64,000 bases of DNA from Rhizobiales bacterium TNE-4 (GCA_019083985.1 JAHRCV010000003.1:62001-126000); one strand, 5' to 3'. Counted from the first letter of the stretch, positions 41,852 through 51,320 are shown. Translations and numbers: made by a program. Notes: a model not told the origin generated them from the letters alone.

Positions 41852-42142
41852 TCAGAAGACGTTGGGGTAGATGTAGCGCTGAATGACGTTCTCGATGAAG
41901 AAGATGCCGAGCAGCAAAATCACCGGCGAAACATCGATGCCACCAAGATTGGGCAGCACATTGCGAATGGGGCGCAGCACCGGTTCGGTGAGCTGATAAA
42001 GCCCATTGGCAATCGCACGCACGATGTCATTGCGCATGTTGACGACGTTGAACGCCATCAGCCAGCTCAGCACGGCCTGAATGATCACGACCCATGTATA
42101 AAGCTGAAGGGCGATCAGAATGACGTCGAGTAGCGCGCGCAT
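41852..42142 (-). CDS. yggT: YggT family membrane protein
   Basis: A 96-residue protein with two transmembrane helices and the family motif ANGLYQLTEPVLRPIRNVLPN followed by GIDVSPVILLL. YggT proteins are linked to osmotic tolerance and division in various bacteria but have no agreed mechanism. ATG at 42142; frame open to 42172. Eleven bases before the DUF167 gene. Confidence 0.92.
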   Translation of the reverse strand: MRALLDVILIALQLYTWVVIIQAVLSWLMAFNVVNMRNDIVRAIANGLYQLTEPVLRPIRNVLPNLGGIDVSPVILLLGIFFIENVIQRYIYPNVF

Positions 42143-42156
42143 GACAATCTCCGCAT

Positions 42157-42187
42157 GAAAAATCCGGCGCACTCAAGCGCGCCGGAT
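42157..42187 (-). terminator. Terminator of efp
   Basis: Minus-strand stem ATCCGGCGC/GCGCCGGAT with an 8-base loop followed by TTTTT, nine bases after the efp stop. It separates efp from the yggT-DUF167-folD unit. Confidence 0.85.
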
Positions 42188-42195
42188 AAAGGCCA

Positions 42196-42762
42196 TCAAT
42201 CCTTGGCGCGTTCGACGTAAGAGCCATCTTCCGTCATGATAATGACGCGCGTGCCAGCAGCAATATGCGGCGGCACCATGGTGCGCACGCCATTCGACAG
42301 CATCGCAGGCTTATACGAGGAAGACGCCGTCTGGCCCTTCACCGTCGGTTCCGTATCGACGATTTCGAGCGTCACGCGCTGCGGCAGTTCGATCGCCACC
42401 GGCACGCCATTATAGAGGCTCAACACGCACTTCATGTTTTCCTGCAGATAGGGTGCGTAATCGCCGACAATGTCTTCCGGCACGGCGACTTGTTCGAAGG
42501 TCTCGCCATTCATGAAATGGAAGCCATCGCCGTCCTGATAGAGGTAGTTATAATCGCGGTCTTCGACGAAGGCGCGCTCGACCTGCTCGGTCGTGCGGTA
42601 GCGCTCGGAGACCTTCACGCCGTCGGAGATCCGGCGCATGTCGAGCTGGGTCACCGGCGTGCCCTTGCCGGGATGGATGTTTTCAGCCGAGAGGATGACA
42701 TAGAGATGCCCGTCCTGCTCGACGATATTGCCCTTGCGGAGCGAGGAAGCGATGACCTTCAC
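42196..42762 (-). CDS. efp: Elongation factor P
   Basis: A 188-residue EF-P, which relieves ribosome stalling at polyproline. [17 protein letters not shown] start, the loop [14 protein letters not shown] with the Lys that is beta-lysylated in E. coli (Lys in PGKG), and the C-terminal OB domain to [12 protein letters not shown] at 42762 gives normal length with AAGGA eight bases upstream; the open frame extends to 43026 without homology. Divergent from epmA, whose product modifies it. Confidence 0.97.
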   Translation of the reverse strand: MKVIASSLRKGNIVEQDGHLYVILSAENIHPGKGTPVTQLDMRRISDGVKVSERYRTTEQVERAFVEDRDYNYLYQDGDGFHFMNGETFEQVAVPEDIVGDYAPYLQENMKCVLSLYNGVPVAIELPQRVTLEIVDTEPTVKGQTASSSYKPAMLSNGVRTMVPPHIAAGTRVIIMTEDGSYVERAKD

Positions 42763-42932
42763 GCGGCTGATCCTTGCTGGCGGGCCCTGTGCGGCGGCAA
42801 AAAGCTTGCCGGACGCCGCTTTATGAGGGAAGAGCGGCGCGCACCCGGAATGATTGGAAAGCGTCCCTGCGACGCCGACGGTCTTCTGGCAAAAAACCGC
42901 CCGAAATACTAGCCCCGCAAAGCCGATCCTCG

Positions 42933-43985
42933 ATGCGCCCAACCCCGCCCTCCCCTGCCTGGACGCCAGAACGCCTGGCCGACCGCCTGCCAGCGCTCGC
43001 CGCGCGGGCGCGGATTGCGTCCGCACTCCGGGGGCATCTGGCCGATGATGGCTTCATCGAGGTGGAGACGCCGATCCTGCAGGTGTCGCCGGGCAATGAG
43101 GCGCATCTGCATGCCTTCACCACGGCTGAGATCGGCCCCGATGGGACGGCGACGCCGCTTTACCTCCACACCTCGCCGGAGTTCGCCTGCAAGAAGCTGT
43201 TGGCCGCGGGCGCGACACGGCTCTTCACCTTGGCGCGCGTCTTCCGCAATCGTGAGCGCGGGCCATTGCACCATCCCGAATTCACGATGCTGGAATGGTA
43301 CCGCGCAGGCGAACCCTATCGCAGCGTCATTGCTGACAGCATCGCTTTTCTGCGACTCGCCGCCGAGGCGGCGGGTACCGATCGACTGCAATGGCGCGGC
43401 ATCACCTGCGACCCCTCTGCCGAAGCTGAATGGCTGACCTTGGCCGAAGCGTTCGGCCGTTTCGCAAACATCGATCTGCTCGCGACCACGCCCGGCGGCG
43501 TACCGGATCGCGATGCCCTCGCAAAGGCAGCCACCATCGCCGGCGTCCGCATTGCGGAGGATGATGTTTGGGCCGACATCTTCAGCCGTGTTCTGGTTGA
43601 AAAGATCGAGCCGTATCTCGGCCATAATCGACCGACGGTTTTGTACGAATATCCTGTCTGTGAAGCCGCGCTCGCCCGGCCCGCCGGTGATCCGCGTGTT
43701 GCGGAACGCTTCGAGCTTTATGCCTGTGGTGTTGAACTGGCGAATGGCTTCGGCGAATTGACCGACGCCGTCGAGCAGCGCCGCCGCTTTCTGAGCGAGA
43801 TGGATGAGAAACAGCGTGTGTATGGCGAGCGTTATCCGCTCGATGACGATTTTCTCGCTGCACTTGCCGATATGCCAGAGGCAAGCGGTGTGGCGCTTGG
43901 CTTCGATCGCCTCGTGATGCTGGCAACCGGCGCGCGCCGCATCGAAGATGTGTTGTGGTTGCCTGTGGCGGAGCCACAGGCATGA
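42933..43985 (+). CDS. epmA: EF-P lysine ligase EpmA (PoxA/GenX)
   Basis: A 350-residue class II lysyl-tRNA-synthetase-like catalytic domain without the anticodon-binding domain. Motif 2 is [21 protein letters not shown], motif 3 [12 protein letters not shown]. It attaches (R)-beta-lysine to EF-P. ATG at 42933 is 170 bases from the divergent efp start; the frame opens at 42774 but that part resembles nothing. Overlaps epmB by four bases. Confidence 0.94.
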   Translation: MRPTPPSPAWTPERLADRLPALAARARIASALRGHLADDGFIEVETPILQVSPGNEAHLHAFTTAEIGPDGTATPLYLHTSPEFACKKLLAAGATRLFTLARVFRNRERGPLHHPEFTMLEWYRAGEPYRSVIADSIAFLRLAAEAAGTDRLQWRGITCDPSAEAEWLTLAEAFGRFANIDLLATTPGGVPDRDALAKAATIAGVRIAEDDVWADIFSRVLVEKIEPYLGHNRPTVLYEYPVCEAALARPAGDPRVAERFELYACGVELANGFGELTDAVEQRRRFLSEMDEKQRVYGERYPLDDDFLAALADMPEASGVALGFDRLVMLATGARRIEDVLWLPVAEPQA

Positions 43986-45019
43986 CCCGTCGCATTTTGC
44001 GCCAGCCTGCTGATCTCATCGCTGCGGGGCTGGCAGACGAAAACCGGCGCGCAGATTTCGACGCTGTGGCGCAACGCTATTCCATTGCCATCACGCCGGC
44101 GATGGCCGATCTGATTGACCCGACTGATCCGCATGATCCGATAGCGTTGCAGTTCATCCCTGATGCGCAGGAACTCATCGAAACGCCGGGCGAAACCGCC
44201 GATCCGATTGGTGATGCAACGCATAGCCCGGTCGAGGGCATCGTGCATCGCTACCCCGACCGCGCGCTGCTAAAGATCGTTCATGCCTGCCCGGTCTATT
44301 GCCGCTTCTGCTTCCGTCGCGAAACAGTCGGCCCGGGTAGCGAATTTCTCACCGGCGAAAAGCTCGAGGCCGCGTTCGATTATATTGCCCGCACACCGCA
44401 ACTCTGGGAAATCATCATCACAGGCGGCGATCCGTTCATTCTCGCACCACGCCGTTTGCAAGACATCACCGAACGTCTTGCCGCCATCGATCACGTCAAA
44501 ATCATTCGCTGGCATTCGCGCGTGCCGCTGGTTGAGCCTGAGCGCATCACAGATGAATTCGTCGCTGCACTCAGCACATCAACAAAGGCGGTGTGGATTT
44601 CCATCCATACCAATCACGCGCGCGAATTTTCGCATGAAGGCCGTGCCGCCATTGCCAAGCTCAGCCGGGCTGGATTTCCTCTGATCGGCCAGACGGTCCT
44701 TTTGCGCGGCATCAATGATGATGTCGCTACGCTCGATACTTTGTTCCGCACCATGGTCGAGAACCGTATCAAGCCTTATTACTTGCATCAGGGCGATTAT
44801 GCGCCCGGGACAGCCCATCGCCGCACGACGCTCGCGGAAGGTCAGGCGCTCATGCGCAACCTGCGCGGGAAACTCTCCGGTATCGCGCAACCGACCTATA
44901 TTCTCGACATTCCCGGCGGTGCTGGAAAGGTGCCAGTTGGTCCCCCTTATCTCGACGAGAGCCATGTCGAAGACCCGAACGGGACGCGCCATCCTTACCC
45001 CCCGCAAGGCGAACACTAA
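43982..45019 (+). CDS. epmB: EF-P beta-lysylation radical SAM enzyme EpmB (lysine 2,3-aminomutase type)
   Basis: A 345-residue radical SAM enzyme: CPVYCRFCFRR binds the 4Fe-4S/SAM cluster, followed by ITGGDPF and the PLP-binding region near the C-terminus (QPTYILDIPGGAGKVPVGP). It converts alpha-lysine to beta-lysine for EpmA. Length fits EpmB rather than the longer catabolic KamA. ATGA overlap with epmA and location opposite efp complete the EF-P modification set. Confidence 0.93.
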   Translation: MTRRILRQPADLIAAGLADENRRADFDAVAQRYSIAITPAMADLIDPTDPHDPIALQFIPDAQELIETPGETADPIGDATHSPVEGIVHRYPDRALLKIVHACPVYCRFCFRRETVGPGSEFLTGEKLEAAFDYIARTPQLWEIIITGGDPFILAPRRLQDITERLAAIDHVKIIRWHSRVPLVEPERITDEFVAALSTSTKAVWISIHTNHAREFSHEGRAAIAKLSRAGFPLIGQTVLLRGINDDVATLDTLFRTMVENRIKPYYLHQGDYAPGTAHRRTTLAEGQALMRNLRGKLSGIAQPTYILDIPGGAGKVPVGPPYLDESHVEDPNGTRHPYPPQGEH

Positions 45020-45026
45020 AGCCGAG

Positions 45027-45055
45027 TTGCCGCTTCCGCTTTGACCGCGCATAAT
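45027..45055 (+). promoter_or_regulatory. Candidate promoter of the TAXI-type gene
   Basis: TTGCCG (45027-45032), 17 bases, CATAAT (45050-45055), 25 bases before the ATG at 45080. Good -10 match. Confidence 0.5.
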
Positions 45056-45079
45056 CATTGCGGGGCGCGGGGACATCGC

Positions 45080-46387
45080 ATGCGATTAAGACATTGGCGA
45101 ATGGTGCTGTTTGGGTTCGCAGGCATTTTCGCCGCGATCTTCATGGGCCTTTTGGCGATTTGGCTGTTCTCGGCAAAATATACGCTCACCGTCGCCGCAG
45201 GACCTGCGGATGGTTATGGCAGCCGCTTCGTCGCCGCACTCAACGAAGCCTTTAAGCCGGAAGAGCCGCGCATTCGCTTCAACGCGCTGATCACCAGCGA
45301 TTCCAGCGCGAGCGCCAAAGCGCTTGAAGCGGGCAAGGCCGATCTTGCAATTCTGCGTTCTGATATCAAGCCGCCGTCGAACGGTCTCGTAATTGTCATT
45401 CTCCGCCGCGATGCAGTGGGTCTGCTTGTCCCCGGCAAGTCCGACATCAAGGGCTTTGGTGATCTCGGTGGCAAATCCGTCGCGATGCTGCCCGGCTCTC
45501 CTTACAATGCTGCCTTGTTCGACAGTCTGCTGACGTTCCACGGTGTTGATGCGAAGATGGTGAAGCGGCAAACCCTCTCAGGCAATGCGCTGACAGACGC
45601 GATCAAGAAAAAATCCGTCGACGCCGTGTTCGGTATTGGCCCGCTCGGCATAGGCCCGATTGTCGACGCGCTCGCTGATATGCGTCGCGCCGATCCGCGC
45701 GGCAAAGCCCCTGTGTTTCTCCCGGTCGAAGATGCGTCGGGTTACGTCAAGGCGCATCCGGCGATGGAAACGGTCGATGTACCGAAAGGGGCCTTCGGTG
45801 GCGCAACACCAGTGCCCGATGATGACGACACCACACTCGCTCTGACATGGCGGCTCGTCGCCAAGGACACGATGCTCGATGCCGTTGCAGGTGAACTCGC
45901 CCGCATGCTGATTGTCAGCAAAGGTCGGCTCGCGCTGTTGATGCCCACGGCGCATCAAATCATCGCGCCCGATACCGACGACAAATCACCCTATTTGCCG
46001 CTGCACCCTGGGGCTGCAGCCTATTACAATGACGATCAGGAAAGCTGGTTTGATCGCTTCGAAGACGTCTTCTACCTCGTGGCGATGTTTGGCTCAGTCC
46101 TCGCCTCGATTGGCGCGGGTGCAGCCGGGCTTTTCCGCCGCCATAGCCATCGCGAAGCTGATCTCATCGCGCTTTCGCGTTTGATCGAAACAATTTCCAC
46201 AGACCCGAATTACGATCCCGATGCAGTCGAGAACCAGTTAGGCGCACTCGTGCGGCGTGGTTTGATGTTGCGTGCCAAACATCCCGACGATCTCGACGAC
46301 CCGCAGGTGATGGGTTTAGTGTTAGACGAAATTCGCCATCAGATCGCGGCACGGCGCGCAGCGATCACCAAAAATTCGAGAACCTGA
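45080..46387 (+). CDS. TAXI-family substrate-binding protein, anchored by two membrane segments
   Basis: A 435-residue protein. N-terminal transmembrane segment (VLFGFAGIFAAIFMGLLAIWLF) without a clear cleavage site, then a TAXI/TRAP-type solute-binding domain (LTVAAGPADGYGSRFVAAL, KADLAILRSD, GKSVAMLPGSPYNAALFD), a second transmembrane segment near residue 345 (VFYLVAMFGSVLASIGAGAAG) and an about 80-residue charged cytoplasmic tail. No TRAP permease gene is near. It may work as a sensor or partner of an unlinked permease; the ligand is unknown. ATG at 45080 chosen; open frame from 45041. Confidence 0.8.
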   Translation: MRLRHWRMVLFGFAGIFAAIFMGLLAIWLFSAKYTLTVAAGPADGYGSRFVAALNEAFKPEEPRIRFNALITSDSSASAKALEAGKADLAILRSDIKPPSNGLVIVILRRDAVGLLVPGKSDIKGFGDLGGKSVAMLPGSPYNAALFDSLLTFHGVDAKMVKRQTLSGNALTDAIKKKSVDAVFGIGPLGIGPIVDALADMRRADPRGKAPVFLPVEDASGYVKAHPAMETVDVPKGAFGGATPVPDDDDTTLALTWRLVAKDTMLDAVAGELARMLIVSKGRLALLMPTAHQIIAPDTDDKSPYLPLHPGAAAYYNDDQESWFDRFEDVFYLVAMFGSVLASIGAGAAGLFRRHSHREADLIALSRLIETISTDPNYDPDAVENQLGALVRRGLMLRAKHPDDLDDPQVMGLVLDEIRHQIAARRAAITKNSRT

Positions 46388-46424
46388 GCCGCGCTGTCGC
46401 ATTGTCCCGCGAAGGGAGATGCGC

Positions 46425-46595
46425 ATGGAATGGCGACAGATCATCGATGGTGCACAAATCTGGTCGCTCGCCATCATCGACGGCCCGATCATTCTCGACC
46501 TTGCTCTCGCTTATGCGATGTTGCAGCGTCGGCGGCGAAACACGCCTGATCGTGCAGCGCCGGAATATCGCCGCGATGAGCCGAAAGGCCACTAA
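46425..46595 (+). CDS. Small membrane protein (56 residues), unknown function
   Basis: ATG at 46425 has GGGAG seven bases upstream. The product begins MEWRQIIDGAQIWSLAII, then a hydrophobic stretch to about residue 35 (DGPIILDLALAYAMLQ), then a basic tail (RRRRNT ... DEPKGH). It follows the TAXI-type gene by 37 bases and could be cotranscribed. No family recognised. Support comes from the ribosome binding site, membrane-like pattern and a plausible place. Confidence 0.55.
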   Translation: MEWRQIIDGAQIWSLAIIDGPIILDLALAYAMLQRRRRNTPDRAAPEYRRDEPKGH

Positions 46596-46598
46596 AAC

Positions 46599-47294
46599 TT
46601 AGCGCACTGCGAACGCTTCAAAACCTTTGCGCCGTAAATCGCAGGCCGGGCAGACACCGCAGCCATAACCCCACGCATGGCGATGGACACGATCGCCCTG
46701 ATAGCAGGTGTGTGTTTCCTCAACGATGAGATCGACGAGCTTCTGGCCGCCGAGCTCGTGCGCAAGCTGCCATGTCTGCGCCTTGTCGATCCACATCAAG
46801 GGTGTGTCCAGCACAAGCCGCGTTTCCATGCCGAGATTGAGCGCCACTTGCAGCGCCTTGATCGTGTCATCGCGGCAATCGGGGTAGCCCGAAAAATCTG
46901 TCTCGCACACACCCGTCACAATGTGCTTGGCACCACTGCGATAAGCGACCATCGCCGCAACGGTGAGAAACAGAAGATTGCGCCCCGGCACGAACGTATT
47001 GGGCAAGCCATTCGCCTGCATCTGTATTTCAACATCACGCGTCAGCGCGGTTTCGCTGATCTCACCGATGACCGGCAACGCAATCAGATGATCAGCGCCT
47101 AATTTCTGTGCCCATACCGGAAACGCTGTGCGCAAGGCTGCCAGTGTTGTCGCGCGGCAATCAAGCTCGACGCGGTGCTTCTGCCCATAATCGAACCCGA
47201 TCGTCTCCACCCTGTCATAGCGCTCAAGCGCCCACGCAAGGCAGGTGGCGGAATCCTGTCCGCCAGAGAAGAGAACGAGGGCTGTGGTGGGCAT
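46599..47294 (-). CDS. queC: 7-cyano-7-deazaguanine synthase QueC
   Basis: A 231-residue enzyme of queuosine synthesis that makes preQ0 from CDG. ATP-pyrophosphatase loop [17 protein letters not shown] at the N-terminus, [15 protein letters not shown] in the middle, and the zinc-binding Cys set near the C-terminus (ETHTCYQG ... [11 protein letters not shown]). ATG at 47294. Other queuosine genes are not in the window. Confidence 0.96.
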   Translation of the reverse strand: MPTTALVLFSGGQDSATCLAWALERYDRVETIGFDYGQKHRVELDCRATTLAALRTAFPVWAQKLGADHLIALPVIGEISETALTRDVEIQMQANGLPNTFVPGRNLLFLTVAAMVAYRSGAKHIVTGVCETDFSGYPDCRDDTIKALQVALNLGMETRLVLDTPLMWIDKAQTWQLAHELGGQKLVDLIVEETHTCYQGDRVHRHAWGYGCGVCPACDLRRKGFEAFAVR

Positions 47295-47313
47295 GAGATA
47301 TCTCGCTTGCAAA

Positions 47314-47355
47314 ATGGATTGCCGCGTCGGGCTTCCGCCCTCCTCGCAATGACGA
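47314..47355. repeat. Dispersed repeat, second family, copy 1
   Basis: ATGGATTGCCGCG ... CCTCCTCGCAATGACGA. Resembles the ATGGATTGC...CGCAATGACG elements common in intergenic gaps of Bradyrhizobium-like genomes. Confidence 0.55.
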
Positions 47356-47378
47356 GCTTTAATCTGAAATAACCCTCT

Positions 47379-47415
47379 TCGTCATCGCGAGACGCGAAGC
47401 GTCGTGGCGATCCAT
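47379..47415. repeat. Dispersed repeat, second family, copy 2 (inverted)
   Basis: TCGTCATCGCGAGACGCG ... GTGGCGATCCAT, an inverted and diverged copy of the unit at 47314-47355; together they form a long imperfect inverted repeat between queC and tRNA-Ala. Confidence 0.55.
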
Positions 47416-47456
47416 GCACGTCCACGGCACATTTTCTGCGGCATGATTTGGAAACT

Positions 47457-47533
<77 letters not shown>

Positions 47534-47648
47534 GCTCCCCGCCTCAGAAAAACACACCAAGGCGGGTGGAAGTGGCGCTTGGATAAGGCGTTTCACAGCC
47601 CTTGGCAAGAACCTTTGGCAAGCGCCCTGTCACCCCTGCGAGAGAGGC

Positions 47649-48575
47649 TCAGCGGCCCCAGCGCAGCGCCAACACGTCACGCTCGCGGGCGAGTTCGATG
47701 AGGCCCTTGCGCGCATCCGCATCGACCGGGCGCTGCGGCAGGCGCAGCCGATCCGAGCCGATGATGCCGCCCTCCTTCATCAAAATCTTGGCAGCAGCGA
47801 GCCCGCATTGCCGGTTCTCCCAATTGATCAACGGCAGCCAATGCGCATAAGCGGCGCGCGCTTTGGCCCGGTCGCCGGCAAACCATGGATCGAGGATCTG
47901 GCGGAAGCCGTCCGGATAGCCGCCCCCCGTCATCGAACCAGTCGCACCGGCATCGAGATCGGCCATCAAGGTGATGCCTTCTTCGCCATCCCATGGGCCT
48001 TCGACACCTTCGCCGCCCGCCGCGATGAGCGCGCGCAGCTTGGCGGCGGCCCCGGCCGTCTCGATCTTGAAATAGGAGACGTTCTTGATCTCCTTCGCCA
48101 TGCGGGCGAGGAACTCACCAGAGAGCGGCGTGCCACTGACTGGCGCATCCTGAATCATGATCGGGATTGAGATGGCGTCCGAGACGGTTTTGAAAAACTC
48201 ATAAATGCCGGCCTCACCCACGCGGATCGTTGCGCCATGATAGGGCGGCATGATCATCACCATCGCCGCACCCAGCGCTTCCGCCTTGCGGCAACGCTCG
48301 ACACAGATGGCGGTTGAATAATGCGTCGTCGTCACGATCACCGGCACGCGGCCTGAAACATGTTTGAGTGCAAGATCGGTGAGGATTTCACGCTCGGCAT
48401 CGCCAAGCACGAATTGCTCAGAATAATTAGCAAGAATGCAGAGCCCATCCGACCCCGCATCGATCATGAAATCGATGGCGCGCTTCTGCCCTTCAAGATC
48501 AAGTGACCCATCATCATGAAAGATGGTGGGAACGACGGGGAAGACACCGCGATAGGGGCGAGAGATTTGGGCCAT
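47649..48575 (-). CDS. DHDPS/NAL-family lyase, probable 2-keto-3-deoxy-L-arabinonate dehydratase
   Basis: A 308-residue TIM-barrel protein. RGVFPVVPTIFHDDGSLD, ANYSEQF, MPPYHGATIRV and the Schiff-base Lys in VSYFKIET are seen. The canonical Tyr of the IYNVP strand in true DapA is replaced (IMIQDAPVSGT), and the TGGGYPDG loop differs, so lysine synthesis is unlikely. The pattern fits the sugar-acid dehydratase branch that makes alpha-ketoglutarate semialdehyde from L-KDA, from memory of the Azospirillum enzyme. No other sugar-acid gene is nearby, so the substrate is uncertain. Confidence 0.75.
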   Translation of the reverse strand: MAQISRPYRGVFPVVPTIFHDDGSLDLEGQKRAIDFMIDAGSDGLCILANYSEQFVLGDAEREILTDLALKHVSGRVPVIVTTTHYSTAICVERCRKAEALGAAMVMIMPPYHGATIRVGEAGIYEFFKTVSDAISIPIMIQDAPVSGTPLSGEFLARMAKEIKNVSYFKIETAGAAAKLRALIAAGGEGVEGPWDGEEGITLMADLDAGATGSMTGGGYPDGFRQILDPWFAGDRAKARAAYAHWLPLINWENRQCGLAAAKILMKEGGIIGSDRLRLPQRPVDADARKGLIELARERDVLALRWGR

Positions 48576-48640
48576 GATGCGTTTCCTGTGCAGGCTTTTT
48601 GGTTGGCAGGAAATTAATCACGACGGGATGCGCGACGCAA

Positions 48641-49051
48641 TCATCCCGCTTCCTGCTCGATCGCTTCCATATCGTCATCCGACAAGCCGAAATGATGTCC
48701 AATCTCATGGACAAGAACATGGGTGATGACATGCCCTAAAGTCTCGTCATGCTCGGCCCAATAATCGAGAATGGGACGACGGTAGAGAAACACCATATTG
48801 GGGAATTGCCCCGTCTCGAAGGATGCACCCGCATGGGCGAGACCGACGCCGGTAAAGAGCCCCAGCAGATCAAAGGGCGTCTCCGCCTCCATCAGAGTGA
48901 GCGTCTCTTCGTCCGGAAAATCATCGACGCGGATGATGACGCCATCACACAGATCGCGAAAGCGTTTCGGCAGGCGCTGATACGCCTCATGCGCAATATC
49001 TTCAAATTCCGCCAGCGAGGGCGATTTCAACATACGCCAATCGGCACTCAT
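48641..49051 (-). CDS. Minimal zinc metallopeptidase (MTG/DUF1025 type)
   Basis: A 136-residue protein with HEIGHHFGLSDDDMEAIE (HExxHxxxxxD zinc site) near the C-terminus and the family block VFLYRRPILDYWAEHD. Such small metallopeptidase-like proteins are widespread and uncharacterised. ATG at 49051 overlaps the stop of the 76-residue gene upstream (ATGA). Confidence 0.88.
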   Translation of the reverse strand: MSADWRMLKSPSLAEFEDIAHEAYQRLPKRFRDLCDGVIIRVDDFPDEETLTLMEAETPFDLLGLFTGVGLAHAGASFETGQFPNMVFLYRRPILDYWAEHDETLGHVITHVLVHEIGHHFGLSDDDMEAIEQEAG

Positions 49052-49278
49052 CCGCGTTGACCCGACAGCAGAAGATAAAGTTGAAACGCGAGATAGATGG
49101 CAACAATGACGCCGAGCGTGCGACCAACGCGGCGACCCCATTTTTCAATCGGGTCATCGGGCGGCGCATCCTCTCCGGCGAGATGATCGGCAGCGCGCTT
49201 CATGGAGGATGACAGCAGCGTCTCGCTCTCGCGCGCGGCGCGCTTGTTGATCTCGTCAGGCGTTTCCTGCTTGGCCAT
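49048..49278 (-). CDS. Small single-pass membrane protein, hypothetical
   Basis: A 76-residue protein: hydrophilic N-terminus (MAKQETPDEINKRAARESET), Asp/Pro-rich middle, and one C-terminal transmembrane helix (TLGVIVAIYLAFQLYLLL) with a short tail. Probably tail-anchored, N-in. Overlaps the metallopeptidase start by four bases, so the two may act together. Start at 49278 chosen over the adjacent ATG at 49281. No family recognised. Confidence 0.7.
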   Translation of the reverse strand: MAKQETPDEINKRAARESETLLSSSMKRAADHLAGEDAPPDDPIEKWGRRVGRTLGVIVAIYLAFQLYLLLSGQRG

Positions 49279-49306
49279 CATCCACTCGCGAAAAGCATCC
49301 ACACGT

Positions 49307-49333
49307 GAAAAAGCCCCGCGCAAGGCGGGGCTC
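49307..49333 (-). terminator. Terminator of leuC
   Basis: Minus-strand stem AGCCCCGC/GCGGGGCT with a 5-base loop followed by TTTTT, about 30 bases after the leuC stop. Confidence 0.9.
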
Positions 49334-49360
49334 AATCTTAGGCGCAAAGTGCAGCAGCGC

Positions 49361-50767
49361 TCAATGCTTCCATTCGCGCACGTCGACGAAACGGCCAGCG
49401 ATCGCGGCGGCGGCGGCCATGATCGGCGAGACGAGATGCGTACGGCCTTTGAAGCCCTGACGCCCTTCGAAATTGCGGTTCGAGGTCGAGGCGCAACGCT
49501 CACCCGGTGCCAGCTTGTCAGCATTCATCGCCAAGCACATCGAGCAGCCCGGCTCACGCCATTCGAAGCCCGCGGCCTTGAAGATCTTGTCGAGGCCTTC
49601 GGCTTCCGCCTGCAATTTCACGAGGCCCGAGCCCGGGACGATCATCGCACTCACATTGGCGTTGACCTTCTGGCCTTCGATGATTTTCGCGGCGGCGCGC
49701 AGATCTTCGATGCGGCCATTGGTGCACGAACCGATGAAGACGCGATCAATGGTGATATCCTTGATCTTCTCGCCGCCTTTCAGGCCCATATAGTCAAGCG
49801 CGCGTGCAATCGCGGCACGCTTCTGCTCGCTCGGTGCGTCTTCAGGGCGCGGCACGGTCCCGTTGATCGAGGCAACGTCTTCAGGGCTTGTGCCCCATGT
49901 GACGATCGGCGGCAGCGAGGCCGCATCAAGCTTGATCTCGCGATCGAAATGCGCGCCCTCATCGGTCACGAGCGTGCGCCAATAATCGAGCGCCATGTCC
50001 CATGCCATGCCTTTCGGCGATTTCGGACGATCCTTCAGATAAGCGAAGGTCTTCTCATCCGGCGCGACGAGACCTGCGCGCGCACCGCCTTCGATCGACA
50101 TGTTGCAGATCGTCATGCGGCCTTCCATGGACAGATCGCGGATCGCTTCGCCCGCATATTCCATCACATGGCCGGTGCCGCCGGCCGTGCCAATTTCACC
50201 AATGATGGCAAGAATGATGTCTTTCGCGCTGACGCCGTCCGGCAATTTGCCGTCGACCGTGATGCGCATGTTCTTCGCTTTTTTCTGGATCAGCGTTTGT
50301 GTTGCGAGCACATGCTCAACTTCCGACGTGCCAATGCCATGGGCGAGGGCGCCGAACGCACCATGCGTCGACGTGTGGCTGTCGCCGCACACGATCGTCG
50401 TGCCCGGCAGCGTGAAGCCCTGCTCCGGCCCGATGATGTGAACGACACCCTGGCGCTTATCGAGTTCGTTGTAATATTCGATGCCGAAATCGCGCGCATT
50501 CTCCGCGAGCGTTTCCACCTGCGTGCGGCTTTCGGGATCTTCAATACCTTTCGAGCGATCAGTCGTCGGCACGTTATGATCGACAACAGCGAGCGTCTTT
50601 TCCGGTGCGCGCACTTTGCGGCCCGTCACACGCAAGCCTTCGAAGGCCTGCGGGCTCGTTACCTCATGCACAAGGTGACGATCGATATAGAGAAGGCACG
50701 TGCCATCCGGCTGCTGATCGACAACGTGATCGTCCCAGATCTTGTCATAGAGGGTGCGCGGAGCCAT
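49361..50767 (-). CDS. leuC: 3-isopropylmalate dehydratase large subunit
   Basis: A 468-residue aconitase-family enzyme of leucine synthesis. [34 protein letters not shown] and GCSMCLAMN contain the three Cys that hold the 4Fe-4S cluster. It works with LeuD, which is not in the window. It follows rplS, as in many Hyphomicrobiales. ATG at 50767 with AGAGAAGA upstream. Confidence 0.98.
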   Translation of the reverse strand: MAPRTLYDKIWDDHVVDQQPDGTCLLYIDRHLVHEVTSPQAFEGLRVTGRKVRAPEKTLAVVDHNVPTTDRSKGIEDPESRTQVETLAENARDFGIEYYNELDKRQGVVHIIGPEQGFTLPGTTIVCGDSHTSTHGAFGALAHGIGTSEVEHVLATQTLIQKKAKNMRITVDGKLPDGVSAKDIILAIIGEIGTAGGTGHVMEYAGEAIRDLSMEGRMTICNMSIEGGARAGLVAPDEKTFAYLKDRPKSPKGMAWDMALDYWRTLVTDEGAHFDREIKLDAASLPPIVTWGTSPEDVASINGTVPRPEDAPSEQKRAAIARALDYMGLKGGEKIKDITIDRVFIGSCTNGRIEDLRAAAKIIEGQKVNANVSAMIVPGSGLVKLQAEAEGLDKIFKAAGFEWREPGCSMCLAMNADKLAPGERCASTSNRNFEGRQGFKGRTHLVSPIMAAAAAIAGRFVDVREWKH

Positions 50768-50850
50768 GGGTCTTCTCTCTCGAAGTGAAAGTGGGTGGTC
50801 GCTCTTTTAGCGGGTTGCGGCGGGCCGGAAAAGTCCCGAGCCCATAAGCA

Positions 50851-50879
50851 AAAAGCGCGGCCATGACAGCCGCGCTTTT
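50851..50879 (-). terminator. Terminator of rplS
   Basis: AAAAGCGCGGC/GCCGCGCTTTT stem of 11 bp with a 7-base loop and T-run on the minus strand, 23 bases after the rplS stop. Separates rplS from leuC. Confidence 0.9.
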
Positions 50880-50901
50880 GGAATTCGCGATCCGGAAAGG
50901 A

Positions 50902-51285
50902 TCAGGCCTTCTCGGCAGCCGGCGCAGCATCCTTGCGCTCGGCGATACGGGCCGATTTGCCGCGACGGTCGCGCAGGTAATAGAGCTTCGCGCGACGCAC
51001 CTTGCCCTTACGGACGACTTTGATCGACTCGATGTTCGGCGAATAGACCGGGAACACACGTTCCACGCCTTCGCCGTAAGAAATCTTGCGGACCGTGAAG
51101 CTTTCATTGAGGCCGCCGCCATTACGCGCGATGCAAACGCCTTCATAGGCCTGCACGCGGGTGCGCTCGCCTTCCTTCACCTTCACATTCACTTGAAGCG
51201 TATCGCCGGGCTGAAAATCCGGAACTGCACGGACCGCCGCCAAGCGGTCGGCCTGCTCTTTCTCGAGCGTCTGAATGATATCCAT
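50902..51285 (-). CDS. rplS: 50S ribosomal protein L19
   Basis: A 127-residue L19: [56 protein letters not shown] and [18 protein letters not shown]. The last 12 residues (Ala/Glu/Lys-rich) are an extension common in the group. GCAGGAGACAG precedes the ATG. A GAGGGG/CCCCTC hairpin (51305-51320) lies in the leader. Confidence 0.98.
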   Translation of the reverse strand: MDIIQTLEKEQADRLAAVRAVPDFQPGDTLQVNVKVKEGERTRVQAYEGVCIARNGGGLNESFTVRKISYGEGVERVFPVYSPNIESIKVVRKGKVRRAKLYYLRDRRGKSARIAERKDAAPAAEKA

Positions 51286-51304
51286 ATCTGTCTCCTGCCG
51301 GGAT

Positions 51305-51320
51305 GAGGGGTGGGCCCCTC
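51305..51320 (-). other. Leader hairpin before rplS
   Basis: GAGGGG-CCCA-CCCCTC (minus strand) ends eight bases before the ribosome binding site. It could affect translation; no T-run. Confidence 0.35.

Noticed and set aside
42774-42932. N-terminal extension of EpmA
   Set aside because: 53 Arg-rich residues overlap the efp leader and have no match in the family; ATG 42933 gives the normal length.
42763-43026. N-terminal extension of EF-P
   Set aside because: The frame is open, but EF-P begins at the GTG 42762 and the extra part would run into epmA.
46402-46602. 66-residue open frame overlapping the 56-residue gene
   Set aside because: Different frame, no ribosome binding site and no membrane-like pattern; the ATG at 46425 is better supported.
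49202-50788. 528-residue open frame on the plus strand
   Set aside because: Antisense to leuC, with no recognisable domain and no ribosome binding site.
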